64,000 nucleotides of DNA, from positions 1 through 64,000 of the forward strand of contig CALLZM010000024.1 of assembly GCA_937858705.1 (NCBI GenBank), in the 5' to 3' direction. The stretch comes from an uncultured Candidatus Saccharibacteria bacterium. GTDB taxonomy: Bacteria; Patescibacteriota; Saccharimonadia; Saccharimonadales; Saccharimonadaceae. Positions 15,752 through 24,475 of this stretch are shown piece by piece; the first letter of the stretch is position 1, and each line of letters opens with the position of its first letter. The position numbers were made by a program, and so were the translations under genes. The notes under the pieces were generated by a model, which saw only the letters and a program-made list of their open reading frames with translations, had not been told where the DNA came from and searched no databases.

Positions 15752-16324
15752 CTACAACGGCTTCTTGGTGTAAATCTTCAGAGAAGATTCGGTATAGGTA
15801 AAGTAGAGGTCCTTCCAGTACTGACCGTAGCCTGCCGTGATGTATCCTAGATCATAGTCTTTCAGTTTGCCGGCTTTGCCGTAGTTGAGATATACGGGCC
15901 CGGCGTAATATTTATAATATCCTGCGTCGTGGTTTGTTTTTGACCATTTATACTGCCATAACTCTTTTAACTTCGGGCGCATTATATTAATTCTCACCGA
16001 GAGAATGTTGTCTGTTTTCTTGCCGATATCTTTTAACTTGTAGTTGACGATGCAAAGCTTACGCTCGGTCTTGTGGTGGTATACATGGACTTCGGCTATA
16101 TTTCTATTCACCTTGCCCTTGGTGGGAGACCCTTGTAGGTAATCGATAAAATCGCGATATCTTGCGATAAATTTATACTTTTTACCACATTTTTCTGGTG
16201 CGGCTGGCTGTGATGGGCTTGTAGCTACGGCCGCGTGCGCTGTGTTAGCAAAGCCGACAGTGTTCGTAATCGCAAGGACTATAATTGTGGCGACAGTGAG
16301 TGCGCGCATGGTAAGATGATTCAT
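15752..16324 (-). CDS. Secreted hypothetical protein (190 aa)
   Basis: 190 residues from the ATG at 16324; an in-frame TTG one codon upstream is less likely. A Shine-Dalgarno site GGGAG lies 9-10 nt before this ATG. A Sec signal peptide covers residues 1 to about 32 (hydrophobic core ALTVATIIVLAITNTVGFA, cleavage near AHA-AV). The mature part is rich in Lys and Tyr (KNDHAGYYKYYAGPVYLNYG-like content), with two cysteines that could form one disulfide, and predicted pI is high. No family is recognised. A cationic exported protein could bind the cell wall or the host surface, but this is only a guess. Confidence 0.7.
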   Translation of the reverse strand: MNHLTMRALTVATIIVLAITNTVGFANTAHAAVATSPSQPAAPEKCGKKYKFIARYRDFIDYLQGSPTKGKVNRNIAEVHVYHHKTERKLCIVNYKLKDIGKKTDNILSVRINIMRPKLKELWQYKWSKTNHDAGYYKYYAGPVYLNYGKAGKLKDYDLGYITAGYGQYWKDLYFTYTESSLKIYTKKPL

Positions 16325-16394
16325 CAATGTTATTCTCCCGTTAACTCATGTTCTATACACACAGTATACCATATTGAACACGGCAATATATCAC

Positions 16395-17075
16395 CTATAG
16401 CATTTTTATTATTTCGAATTTACCACACTTTATATCACCAAGTGAATAATTGCCGAAGTCTGTACGGTGGAGTTTTATGACTGTGTAGCCTAGGGCGGCA
16501 AAGGTGCGGCGAATTTGGCGATTGCGGCCTTCGTGCATAGTGAGATTCCAATGTATGCTGTCGCCCTCTTTTTGTCGTGTCAGGTGAAGTTGGCTTACGC
16601 CATCATCTAGCTGAATGCCAAAGTCACTGATCATTTGTTGATGCAATGGTGCCAGGGGCTGGTCGAGCTCCACCTGGTATGCCTTGGTTTTGTGAAATTG
16701 CGGATGCATCATCTGGTGTGCTAAATCGCCATTATTCGTAAGAAGTATGATGCCAGAGCTGTCACGATCAAGTCGTCCTACGGTTTTGAGGGAATGATAG
16801 TGTTCTGGTAGCAGCGAATAGATAGTGGGACTGTCCCCTTGTTGCCTGCGGGAACAGACAAAGCCAATTGGTTTATGGAGTGCTAATAAAGTTGTTTGTT
16901 GTGTGGTGACAGATTGGTCATCTACGCTAATGTGATCGTTCGGTCCAACCGTTTGCCCTATCCTGGCGGCTATACCGTTTACGAGAACTTCCCCACTAGC
17001 AATTTTCTCATCAGCTTGACGACGAGAGAGGCCGTGATGTGTGGCGAGAAACTTATTGAGACGAACGGAGGTCAT
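16395..17075 (-). CDS. RluB/RsuA-family pseudouridine synthase
   Basis: 226 residues from the ATG at 17075. AGGAG sits 6 nt before this ATG and abuts the alternative ATG at 17081, so the internal one is preferred. An S4 RNA-binding domain (RLNKFLATHHGLSRRQADEK) occupies residues 3-60. The synthase domain follows, with VGRLDRDSSGIILLTNNGDL near 95 holding the catalytic aspartate and EGRNRQIRRTFAALGY near 180. It modifies uridine in rRNA (RluB/RluE/RsuA group); the exact site cannot be assigned. Confidence 0.9.
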   Translation of the reverse strand: MTSVRLNKFLATHHGLSRRQADEKIASGEVLVNGIAARIGQTVGPNDHISVDDQSVTTQQTTLLALHKPIGFVCSRRQQGDSPTIYSLLPEHYHSLKTVGRLDRDSSGIILLTNNGDLAHQMMHPQFHKTKAYQVELDQPLAPLHQQMISDFGIQLDDGVSQLHLTRQKEGDSIHWNLTMHEGRNRQIRRTFAALGYTVIKLHRTDFGNYSLGDIKCGKFEIIKML

Positions 17076-17167
17076 TGTCATCTCCTTATTATACCACTAT
17101 AGTGGGATATATGTCAATAGCGTAAGCTCTGAATGAAGAGGATCGTACCAGTATGGTGGTGATTTTT

Positions 17168-18340
17168 TTAATTGCGAGGAGTTTCTTCAAATTCAAGATT
17201 GGGTGCGGGAACAGTAGCTTGCGGTTGTTGTGGCGCGGGGGCTGGAGGCGGCATAGGTTGCGCTTGGGGTGTAGCTGGATTTAGCTGTTCAGACTGAGGA
17301 GCAGGCATGCTTGGTTGTGCCTGTGGCGCTGCTGGCATTGGAGGCATCTGTGGTACTTGCGGTGTCGATGCTACTGGTGCTACAGGTTGAGGTGGCGCGG
17401 GTACAGCTGGTGGAGGCGTTGGAAGAGGCGCAGTAGAGGTTGGAGCTGGTGGAGTGGGTATTTGGATATTTCCAGACAGTTCGAGAGACATTCTGTCTGC
17501 TAGGTCGCTTGGTGGCCCGATTTGGGTGTCAGTGAGTGGTTGAATGATACGGTCGCCGAGATTGCTTGGTCGTGGCGAGGAAAATGGTGCCATTGGTTCT
17601 GGTAAATGTGGTTCGGTTATAGGATTTGCTTGCGGTGCGGGTGTTGGAGCAGGAGGTGCGATATTTGGTTGAGGCGGCGCTGCTGCTGGCATTTGCGGTA
17701 GTTGTGGTGCGGGTGTTGGTTGTGCCATGGGTTGAGGTTGTGGTGGGACGGGTGCTACTGGAACCATAGGAGGCGGTGTTGGGGTAGCGGGCATACTTGG
17801 AGCGGGCTGCTGCGGTGGTTGTGTTGGTTGTGGTGGAGTTGGCTGAATTGGTGCGGCTGTCGGGGCAATATACTGAGAAGGCACTGCGGGCTCTGGTGCC
17901 GCTACTGGTACTGGAGTGGTTGTCTGACCGACTGGATGTGGTTGCTGTGAAGCGGCTGCATTGGCACCCGGAAGATCACCTAGCACCTCGTGAACGGTGC
18001 GGACAACATCTTCGATACCCACCTGGGACTTTACTAAGTAGCGGTCGGCACCCAAGGCCTCACCTCTTTGCCGTTGATCTTCTGATCCAAGGGCTGTCAT
18101 CATAATTACGCGTATATCTTTTGTCTCTGTGGTAGAACGAAGGATATCTAGCATATCGAAGCCAGATATTTTTGGCATCATAACATCACTGATGATAAGA
18201 TTTGGTCGTTCTTTTATGGCGAGAGCTAGGGCTTCCTCGCCATTGCCAGCGGAAGTTATTTCATATCCTTCAGCTTGCAGCCGAACACCGTATATTTCGC
18301 GCAGGCTTTTGTCGTCTTCTACCAGTAAAATCTTGGTCAT
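17168..18340 (-). CDS. Response regulator with long proline-rich tail
   Basis: 390 residues. Residues 1-125 are a CheY-like receiver: VEDD acidic pair, phosphoacceptor Asp in IISDVMMPKISGFDM near 53, Thr in MMTALG and Lys in RYLVKSQV. There is no DNA-binding domain. Residues about 130-390 are a low-complexity Pro/Ala/Gln region of repeated P-Q-P-A-type units, probably disordered. The gene lies 54 bp downstream of a hybrid-free histidine kinase with a similar tail and is probably co-transcribed or coupled with it. TACAAT lies 10 nt before the ATG. Output may be by protein binding, as in pole or pilus control, but no partner is visible. Confidence 0.85.
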   Translation of the reverse strand: MTKILLVEDDKSLREIYGVRLQAEGYEITSAGNGEEALALAIKERPNLIISDVMMPKISGFDMLDILRSTTETKDIRVIMMTALGSEDQRQRGEALGADRYLVKSQVGIEDVVRTVHEVLGDLPGANAAASQQPHPVGQTTTPVPVAAPEPAVPSQYIAPTAAPIQPTPPQPTQPPQQPAPSMPATPTPPPMVPVAPVPPQPQPMAQPTPAPQLPQMPAAAPPQPNIAPPAPTPAPQANPITEPHLPEPMAPFSSPRPSNLGDRIIQPLTDTQIGPPSDLADRMSLELSGNIQIPTPPAPTSTAPLPTPPPAVPAPPQPVAPVASTPQVPQMPPMPAAPQAQPSMPAPQSEQLNPATPQAQPMPPPAPAPQQPQATVPAPNLEFEETPRN

Positions 18341-18394
18341 TATGATTCCTATTGTACTTAATGTATCTTTAAAAAGCTAGTGGTTATTTAAAAT

Positions 18395-20455
18395 TTAGGC
18401 TAAAGGTGCTGAGTTTGAGGTTGGAGGCTGTGGTGTCGGGGCTGGCGGTGAGGTATTTTGTATAGGCATAGGCTGAATAGCTAGTGCTTGGGCTGTGGGG
18501 GCAGGACTTGGCGGGAGGACAGTTTGGTTTGGTGCTGTGGATTGATATATGGCAGGGTTTGGCTGCGGTGATTGAGCGTATTGGTGTATTGGCTGAGGCG
18601 CTGGTTGTAGTGGTTGAGGCTGAGCTACGGGTATCATCTCGGGTGCAGCGACTGCAACTGGTTGGACCGATGATTGCATAGGTGTAGCAATAGGCTGTAG
18701 TGCTTCGGCAGGAGCAGGACTTGTCGGCTGAGATGGTGCAAAATTTATAGGGGTCTCAGCTGCCACTGTCGTCGGGGCTGGCGGTAAGACGCCTTCAAGG
18801 GCGGGTTCTGGTATAACGGCTTCTATCTCGTGTTTCGCAGCAATAGTGTCGAGACGAGGTAGTTTTATGAAAAAGGTACTTCCCTGTTTATAGGTACTTT
18901 CAACCCAAATTGTACCGCCGATGGCTTCAATGAGCTTGCGCGATAAGTAAAGGCCAAGACCAGTTCCGCCAATTTCCCTAGTATCTGAGTTGTCGACACG
19001 GTAGAATTTTTGAAATAAGTGACCGATATCTTCTTTCGGGATACCGATACCAGAATCCTGTATGCTGACTACGATGGAATTATCGTCGCCTTTTACATCG
19101 ATAACCACCCCGCCTTCAAGAGTGTATTTAATGGCATTTTCAACAAGATTATTGAGTATTTCTCGAAGATGATCTGCATCGGCTTTAGTGTAGTAAACAG
19201 GTGTTACTGTGCGGTCATCTCGTTTATCGGCAGTATCGTAAAGGTCTGGACGAGGCTTAAAATCAATCCGAAGACCTTTGGCATTTGCTTGGGGCAATAG
19301 CCCTTCAGCGACATTGTGAGTGAGTTCTACGATATCGATGACGGTGGGGTTATTGGACAATCGACCATCGTCAGCCTTACTGACATCAAGTAAATCTTGA
19401 AATAATCGCCCAAGATGCTGAGCGGATTGATGCGCTTTGGTGATGAAATCGCGAGCTTTGTCGTCTATTTGAGCAGTTGATGGATTGAGCGCAAGTCCCA
19501 AATATCCTTCGATGGAGGCAACTGGTGTACGCATCTCGTGACTAGCGGTCGAGATAAACTCGGCTTGTTCTCGCTCTTCAGCTTTGGCGTTCGTGATGTC
19601 ACGGAAAACGACAATAGCACCTGAACCAGCTGCACCAACAGGCGATACGCTTATCGATAAGAGCACTTTGCGGTTTGAGTCGGCGGTAAGAATGGAATAG
19701 TGATCACTGGAATTTTCTTTTTGTTCTGAAAGTGCTTGCTCGATTGGATTATTACTATCTTCAACAAGTTTATCTTGCGAGTCAAGTAATTGTAGCACCG
19801 ACTTGTAGTCGAGGCCTAGGGCATCATCACTTCCCCATCCAATAATTTTTTGAGCGGCTGGGTTGATGAGCTTGATAGTCCCTTTTTGGTCGAGTGCGAG
19901 GACGCCATCGGAAATGGCCGAAATGACGACTTCTGATTGACCAGATACAGTACTGAGCTTACTCGCTAGCTCGCTAAACGACCGATCTTCTTTATTTTCC
20001 GTAGTTTGTGTTCGTCGCCATAACAATAACCCTATACCGAGCGGCATGATAACGAACAAGAGCATCGCTGAAATAGTGCCGAAGTCTGCCTGCTGATCGA
20101 CAATCTGTCGCACAACGAAAGCTGCCGCAGGAATGCTGATGGCTGCGATGCCATTTTTGCCAAATACTGGTGCAAAAAAGACTGCAAGCATCCATAGGGC
20201 AATAAATGGCGAGCTACTGATGCCAGAATCAAGCAAGAGCAGAATGATCATTGCTAATACAAGGCAGTATTCGATAAAGGCACTTAGCTCCATTTTTGAT
20301 CGAGGTGTCCACAAGTAGGTGCCGGCGGCACCTAGGAATGCCAGACCAGCTACGATAGCTGCTGCATTGCTAATGAATAGCGCACCAGGGATGTTGCTGA
20401 GCCCTGAAAAAAAGGTCCAACCAAAGAGGGCTAAGATAAGCCCAGATATGAGCAT
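18395..20455 (-). CDS. Membrane sensor histidine kinase with PAS domain and proline-rich tail
   Basis: 686 residues. Five to six membrane segments fill residues 1 to about 155. A PAS domain lies near 190-300 (VISAISDGVLALDQKGTIK), followed by HisKA with the phosphoacceptor in STASHEMRTPVASIEGYLG near 315. The HATPase core shows the N box NNLVENAIKYT, G1 DSGIGIPKED and G2 GTGLGLYLSRK. From about 545 to the end the protein is Pro/Ala/Gln-rich, like the tail of the downstream response regulator (17168-18340). The pair therefore seems to share a linker or binding style. No DNA-binding output is encoded beside it. Confidence 0.88.
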   Translation of the reverse strand: MLISGLILALFGWTFFSGLSNIPGALFISNAAAIVAGLAFLGAAGTYLWTPRSKMELSAFIEYCLVLAMIILLLLDSGISSSPFIALWMLAVFFAPVFGKNGIAAISIPAAAFVVRQIVDQQADFGTISAMLLFVIMPLGIGLLLWRRTQTTENKEDRSFSELASKLSTVSGQSEVVISAISDGVLALDQKGTIKLINPAAQKIIGWGSDDALGLDYKSVLQLLDSQDKLVEDSNNPIEQALSEQKENSSDHYSILTADSNRKVLLSISVSPVGAAGSGAIVVFRDITNAKAEEREQAEFISTASHEMRTPVASIEGYLGLALNPSTAQIDDKARDFITKAHQSAQHLGRLFQDLLDVSKADDGRLSNNPTVIDIVELTHNVAEGLLPQANAKGLRIDFKPRPDLYDTADKRDDRTVTPVYYTKADADHLREILNNLVENAIKYTLEGGVVIDVKGDDNSIVVSIQDSGIGIPKEDIGHLFQKFYRVDNSDTREIGGTGLGLYLSRKLIEAIGGTIWVESTYKQGSTFFIKLPRLDTIAAKHEIEAVIPEPALEGVLPPAPTTVAAETPINFAPSQPTSPAPAEALQPIATPMQSSVQPVAVAAPEMIPVAQPQPLQPAPQPIHQYAQSPQPNPAIYQSTAPNQTVLPPSPAPTAQALAIQPMPIQNTSPPAPTPQPPTSNSAPLA

Positions 20456-20585
20456 GACCGACTCGCAAATGCGATGATGCCAAAAACGACTGAGTGTAAC
20501 TGGCTGAATATGCGCCCCCTATTTATCTATAGACTACTGGTAATAATTGTAGCATATCGCTTATGGTCCTGGGAATAATGAAGTG

Positions 20586-21137
20586 CTATGATTGTTCGGT
20601 TATTCTTTGACGAAATTTATCAGTCGTAGTGTCGGTTGATAGGAAGTTTTGTTCATGCTTCAATAGCTCTTCTTTTATGTCGCTCCCGTATAAATAACTG
20701 CCGACACTGCCGTCGCTTTTGAGAATGCGATGACACGGTATGAGCAGTGCTAGGCGATTTTTTCCGCATATCGTGCCAGCAGCACGGATAGCGGCGGGTT
20801 TGCCTGCTATGTTCGCGAGTTGTTTATATGAAATAGTGTGGCCGAATGGGACGGTACCGATAGCATGCCAGCAGGCTTTTTGGAATTCCGTACCTGGCTG
20901 AGTGCGAGGAATGGTATCGAGCGCAGTTCGGTCGCCACGAAAATATGCTTGAACGAGTGTGGCGTATTTGTGGTTGTCTATCGACTCAATTGCCATACTC
21001 CGTACATCTTCAGGTAACCATGCTGTGAGATTTGCGAGTGTTCCGAAACCAGAGGCTCGAGCTATCTCCGCGGTATCGATGATGATATGAAAATCACCTA
21101 CAGGTGTCTCGACAGTGACACTTCGTAAAGGGCTCAT
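20586..21137 (-). CDS. ogt: Methylated-DNA-protein cysteine methyltransferase
   Basis: 183 residues. This suicide DNA-repair protein moves methyl groups from O6-methylguanine to its own cysteine. The active-site motif [21 protein letters not shown] near 145 contains PCHR, and the helix-turn-helix [17 protein letters not shown] precedes it. The ATG overlaps the stop of the DUF2200 gene by 4 nt, so the two are translationally coupled. It may be grouped functionally with the glycosylase and Nudix genes nearby as nucleic-acid damage defence. Confidence 0.93.
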   Translation of the reverse strand: MSPLRSVTVETPVGDFHIIIDTAEIARASGFGTLANLTAWLPEDVRSMAIESIDNHKYATLVQAYFRGDRTALDTIPRTQPGTEFQKACWHAIGTVPFGHTISYKQLANIAGKPAAIRAAGTICGKNRLALLIPCHRILKSDGSVGSYLYGSDIKEELLKHEQNFLSTDTTTDKFRQRITEQS

Positions 21138-21493
21138 GCTATGTCCTTTCGCAATATCTTCTCCATAGGTTTGCCTTTTGCTAGCTCGTCAATGAGCTTA
21201 TCGAGATAGCGAATTTCGCGCATGAGAGGGTCCTCGATATTTTCAATTCGTACTCCACAAATAACTCCAGAAATATGGATTCGCTTTGGATGTAGGCGTG
21301 GTGCATTTGTGAAAAATGCTTCAAGAGTAGTGTTTTTTACTACCTCTGCTTCAAGTTCTGCTTGGCTATACCCAGTGAGCCAACAAATAATCTCATCTAC
21401 TTCGGCTTTTGTTCGTTGTTTCCGCTCGGCTTTATTGATGTAGAGCGGGTATACGGCTGCGATAGAGATAGTATATATACGGTGACCTGCCAT
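21134..21493 (-). CDS. DUF2200-family protein
   Basis: 119 residues with no signal peptide or membrane segment. The sequence [20 protein letters not shown] and the middle [14 protein letters not shown] match the DUF2200 family, whose function is unknown. It is the first gene of a two-gene unit with ogt, overlapping it by 4 nt. Its -10 box TATACT (21505-21500) ends 6 nt before the ATG and overlaps the -10 box of the divergent tspO gene. Confidence 0.75.
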   Translation of the reverse strand: MAGHRIYTISIAAVYPLYINKAERKQRTKAEVDEIICWLTGYSQAELEAEVVKNTTLEAFFTNAPRLHPKRIHISGVICGVRIENIEDPLMREIRYLDKLIDELAKGKPMEKILRKDIA

Positions 21494-21499
21494 AAGTAT

Positions 21500-21507
21500 A
21501 GTATACT
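21500..21507. promoter_or_regulatory. Overlapping divergent -10 boxes
   Basis: The minus-strand TATACT (21505-21500) and plus-strand TATACT (21502-21507) share four base pairs inside a palindrome, TATAGTATACTATA. Each ends 6 nt before its own ATG (21493 and 21514). Only one polymerase can open the region at a time, so the two leaderless transcripts should be mutually exclusive. Confidence 0.65.
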
Positions 21508-21513
21508 ATAGTT

Positions 21514-21981
21514 ATGGTACGGAAGGTCGTTGTCTTTATTGTTTCGATTCTCATTTCGTTGGCTGCAGGCGGTATTGGTTCAGTCGCAACCGTACCAAAT
21601 ATTCCATCATGGTACGCAGGGCTAGATAAACCACCATTGCTTCCACCAAATGAACTATTTGGGCCAGTGTGGACAGCACTGTATATTTTGATGGGTATTG
21701 CTTTGGCACTAGTCATATTGCACCAGGCAAATAGCAAGAAATACGCGTATATATGGTTTGGTGTGCAGTTGGTGTTGAATACGCTTTGGTCAATTGTCTT
21801 TTTTGGTTTGCATCAACCATGGGTGGCAGTAGCGGTCATCATCGCTCTCATTGCTTCGATTGTTATGACTATGAAGGAATTCCGTCGGTTTGTGCCAGCG
21901 TCGTTGTGGCTTTTCGTTCCCTATCTTGCGTGGGTGCTCTTTGCGACCTACCTCAATGTTGGTGTTGCTGTTCTCAACTGA
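21514..21981 (+). CDS. tspO: TspO/MBR family tryptophan-rich sensory protein
   Basis: 155 residues with five membrane helices, the standard TspO fold and length. Motifs include VPNIPSWYAGLDKPPLLPPN, FGPVWTALYILMGIAL and LVLNTLWSIVFFGLH. Bacterial TspO binds tetrapyrroles and related ligands and is linked to stress responses; this genome region shows no heme pathway, so the ligand may come from a host. It converges on the glycosylase gene with a 2-nt gap. The start is leaderless by position (TATACT, then 6 nt, then ATG). Confidence 0.93.
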   Translation: MVRKVVVFIVSILISLAAGGIGSVATVPNIPSWYAGLDKPPLLPPNELFGPVWTALYILMGIALALVILHQANSKKYAYIWFGVQLVLNTLWSIVFFGLHQPWVAVAVIIALIASIVMTMKEFRRFVPASLWLFVPYLAWVLFATYLNVGVAVLN

Positions 21982-21983
21982 CC

Positions 21984-22556
21984 CTATCTTTTTGAGATAT
22001 ATGGATTGTTGGTGATATAGAATCGTCGTAGCTCATGTATAGCTTTCGATATGCCAATGCGCTTGCTGACGGTGATTTGCTCGTCTGCAAGCGCTGGTTT
22101 CTTAATGAGTCGTATGGGTGACTTGGCAAGATCATGTCCACTTAGTTGTCGATCGATATCGAGTGCTGAGCAGATTTTCCCTGGGCCATTTGTTACGGAA
22201 ACGCCCGTCATGGCGCGGTGTGTTTCGATGATATCTAAGCCTTCAAGTGGCTCGACTGCACGGATCAGTACACCTGAACCATAGCCTTCTGGGCCGCACA
22301 CAACATTGCAGCAATGATGCATACCATAGGTGGAGTAGACATATAAATGTCCAGCGCTTTTAAACATTGCCTGGTTACGCGCGCTACGACCATTGAAGGT
22401 ATGGCTAGCTTCGTCTGTCTGGTCATACGCTTCTGTTTCGACAATTCTTACGCGAATATGCTGTTCATTAATGTCTCGTATCAACTCACATCCCAGCAAT
22501 CGTCGTGCTGCTTCTTCGGCAGGTATGTCGAGCCATCTGAAATTGTCTAGCTTCAC
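21984..22556 (-). CDS. DNA-3-methyladenine glycosylase (AAG/MPG type)
   Basis: 190 residues, typical of bacterial AAG homologues. It removes alkylated purines in base excision repair. The conserved strand RIVETEAYDQTDEASHTFNG contains the catalytic Glu, followed by RNQAMF, GHLYVYSTYGMHHCCNVVCG and VTNGPGKICSALDI. The start overlaps the stop of the Nudix gene by 4 nt (ATGA), so they form an operon. Confidence 0.95.
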   Translation of the reverse strand: MKLDNFRWLDIPAEEAARRLLGCELIRDINEQHIRVRIVETEAYDQTDEASHTFNGRSARNQAMFKSAGHLYVYSTYGMHHCCNVVCGPEGYGSGVLIRAVEPLEGLDIIETHRAMTGVSVTNGPGKICSALDIDRQLSGHDLAKSPIRLIKKPALADEQITVSKRIGISKAIHELRRFYITNNPYISKR

Positions 22557-23095
22557 TCTTTTCCTGATTCTTGCATCAGGGCGCTGTTGAGTATGGCTAC
22601 TTCACGGAGCTTCATCATCTCTAGGCCAGCTATGCTGCCATCTTCGTCGGCGATTGAACTCCGTTGAACGGCTGCAATTGCTTGATCGATAGAGCCAAAC
22701 CACGCCAATTCCATACCTCTCGCTAGCTCCTTGTCGGTTAGCTCGGTTCCCACGAATGCGTCGGTAAGCGCGCTAAAGCAATAGGAGGTTTGATGCATAC
22801 CGCAGAAATAGCGGTCTTCTTCGATGATACCGAGGGGCTGCATGGAAGATATGGTGTAGCCTGTTTCTTCACGAATTTCCCGAGCCAGTGCTGCTTCTAC
22901 AGATTCACCCTCATCAATACCTCCTCCAGGTAGCTTGTATGAGCCAGTGGTCGAGAAGCGCATTAAGGCAATTTGACCACTCTCATTACGCAACACTGCC
23001 CTGGCAGCTCGACGGGTTCGGTCAATTGGTCGGTCGTCTTCTTCGTAAAAACCCAATGCGTGTTGGTCGAGTGAGATGATGTGTTTCATCCTCAT
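22553..23095 (-). CDS. Nudix hydrolase
   Basis: 180 residues. The Nudix box is complete: GGGIDEGESVEAALAREIRE continues EETGYT, matching GX5EX7REUXEEXGU. The protein hydrolyses a nucleoside diphosphate-linked compound; residues outside the box do not identify the substrate. ATG at 23095 is used here; a second ATG at 23089 is possible. A TATGCT box ends 5 nt before the first ATG. It is the first gene of the operon with the methyladenine glycosylase, which supports a damaged-nucleotide role. Confidence 0.9.
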   Translation of the reverse strand: MRMKHIISLDQHALGFYEEDDRPIDRTRRAARAVLRNESGQIALMRFSTTGSYKLPGGGIDEGESVEAALAREIREETGYTISSMQPLGIIEEDRYFCGMHQTSYCFSALTDAFVGTELTDKELARGMELAWFGSIDQAIAAVQRSSIADEDGSIAGLEMMKLREVAILNSALMQESGKE

Positions 23096-23107
23096 ATGAT
23101 AGCATAA

Positions 23108-24475
23108 TTACTCATATCGCAATGCTTCCACTGGGTCGAGGCGAGATGCCTTAAGCGCCGGGAAGAGTCCGAAGAGGATACCGATGCCCATAGAAATGCC
23201 AACGGCGAGTAGAATGGTCGACAGATCGATGACCACCTGTGTGCCTGCGCCTCCTGCACCCATGCCACCGCCAAAACCAGTGCTGACGAGACTTGTGACA
23301 TTTGAGCCGAAAGCGATACCGATTGCTACACCCATGAGTCCACCGATGAGAGTGAGTAAGAGCGATTCTAGTAAGAATTGATAGACGATATGCCTACTTT
23401 TTGCACCCAATGCTCGACGCAAGCCAATTTCACGAGTTCGTTCAGTAACGGTCACGAGCATGATGTTCATGATGCCGATACCACCAACCAAGAGTGATAT
23501 GGCTGCGATGCCAGTGAGTGTTGAAGTAAAGCTGGTTGCGACGCTACTAACTGTGCTGAGCAGGTCTTCACTGGTTGTTACGGCAACAGTTGCCTTCTCT
23601 GCATCGGTGACACCGCGGTTTTCGAATAGCTTTGTCTCGATAGCCGAGGATACCTCTTCAACGACATCTTCACTCTCAGCACGAGCCGACACGCTACTGA
23701 GTTTTTCTTTGTCTGTTTGAGCAAGCCATGTATTGTAGCCAGTGACAAAGCTGCTTGTTATGCGTCCAACGCCACCAGGACCACCACGCATACCGCCCAT
23801 TTGTCCGCCTTGCCCTTCATCTTCGGATTCTTTTTGTTGCAGTACGCCGACGATTGTATACTTGGTTTCGTCGAACAAAATTGTTTTGCCAACCGCTGAT
23901 TCGTCTTTAAATAACTCTTCAGCCGCATTCTTCCCGATCAAGGCAACCTTTTCGCTATTGTCTATTTGTGCTTGTGTCAGCATTGCCCCCTCGGTAATTT
24001 CGAGGTCGTTTAACTCCAGATAATCTGCGTCGATACCATATAACTGGTATTGCGATGCCATGTCGCTATCGGCAGACTTGGTGACTGCTACTTGTACCGA
24101 TTCGCTTGGTGATGCCAGCGAAATGCCGTCATGGTTTTTAATGAAACTATACTCATCAAGTGTGATGGATGCAGTATTGCCGCCACCAAAGCTAAAGCCA
24201 CCTCGCGCCCCACTGCTACCTGGTATGCCACCACCTCTAGCACCAGGACCTCGTTGGCTGGTTTGTCGTTCAGGGTCTTGTGACTGGATAGTAATATCAG
24301 TGGTGCCGAGGTTGCTGATGCTGTTTGTGACATTGTTTTGCAAACCCTTGCCAAGTCCGACCAGCGATATCACTGCTGCAATGCCGATGACAATGCCAAG
24401 AATAGTCAGTGAACTTCGCACCTTGTTTGACAAAATACTCTTCAGACTCTGTTTTATGAGCGCAGTGACTTTCAT
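23108..24475 (-). CDS. MacB/FtsX-type ABC transporter permease
   Basis: 455 residues. One N-terminal membrane helix (SSLTILGIVIGIAAVISLVG) is followed by an extracytoplasmic MacB-PCD domain (about 50-310) and three C-terminal helices with the FtsX signature (LLVGGIGIMNIMLVTVTERT, EIGLRRALGAK). The periplasmic-type domain carries two Gly-rich insertions, near residue 75 (PGARGGGIPGSSGARGG) and near 225 (GGQMGGMRGGPGG). It couples by a 4-nt overlap to the ATPase gene. MacB-type pumps act as mechanotransmitters for peptides or macrolides; the substrate here is unknown. Confidence 0.9.
   Translation of the reverse strand: MKVTALIKQSLKSILSNKVRSSLTILGIVIGIAAVISLVGLGKGLQNNVTNSISNLGTTDITIQSQDPERQTSQRGPGARGGGIPGSSGARGGFSFGGGNTASITLDEYSFIKNHDGISLASPSESVQVAVTKSADSDMASQYQLYGIDADYLELNDLEITEGAMLTQAQIDNSEKVALIGKNAAEELFKDESAVGKTILFDETKYTIVGVLQQKESEDEGQGGQMGGMRGGPGGVGRITSSFVTGYNTWLAQTDKEKLSSVSARAESEDVVEEVSSAIETKLFENRGVTDAEKATVAVTTSEDLLSTVSSVATSFTSTLTGIAAISLLVGGIGIMNIMLVTVTERTREIGLRRALGAKSRHIVYQFLLESLLLTLIGGLMGVAIGIAFGSNVTSLVSTGFGGGMGAGGAGTQVVIDLSTILLAVGISMGIGILFGLFPALKASRLDPVEALRYE

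Noticed and set aside
17143-17167. Hairpin (ATC-ACCA / TGGT-GAT) followed by a T-run
   Set aside because: The T-run is on the plus strand, but both flanking genes are on the minus strand and no plus-strand transcript is known for more than 3 kb upstream. Chance is likely.
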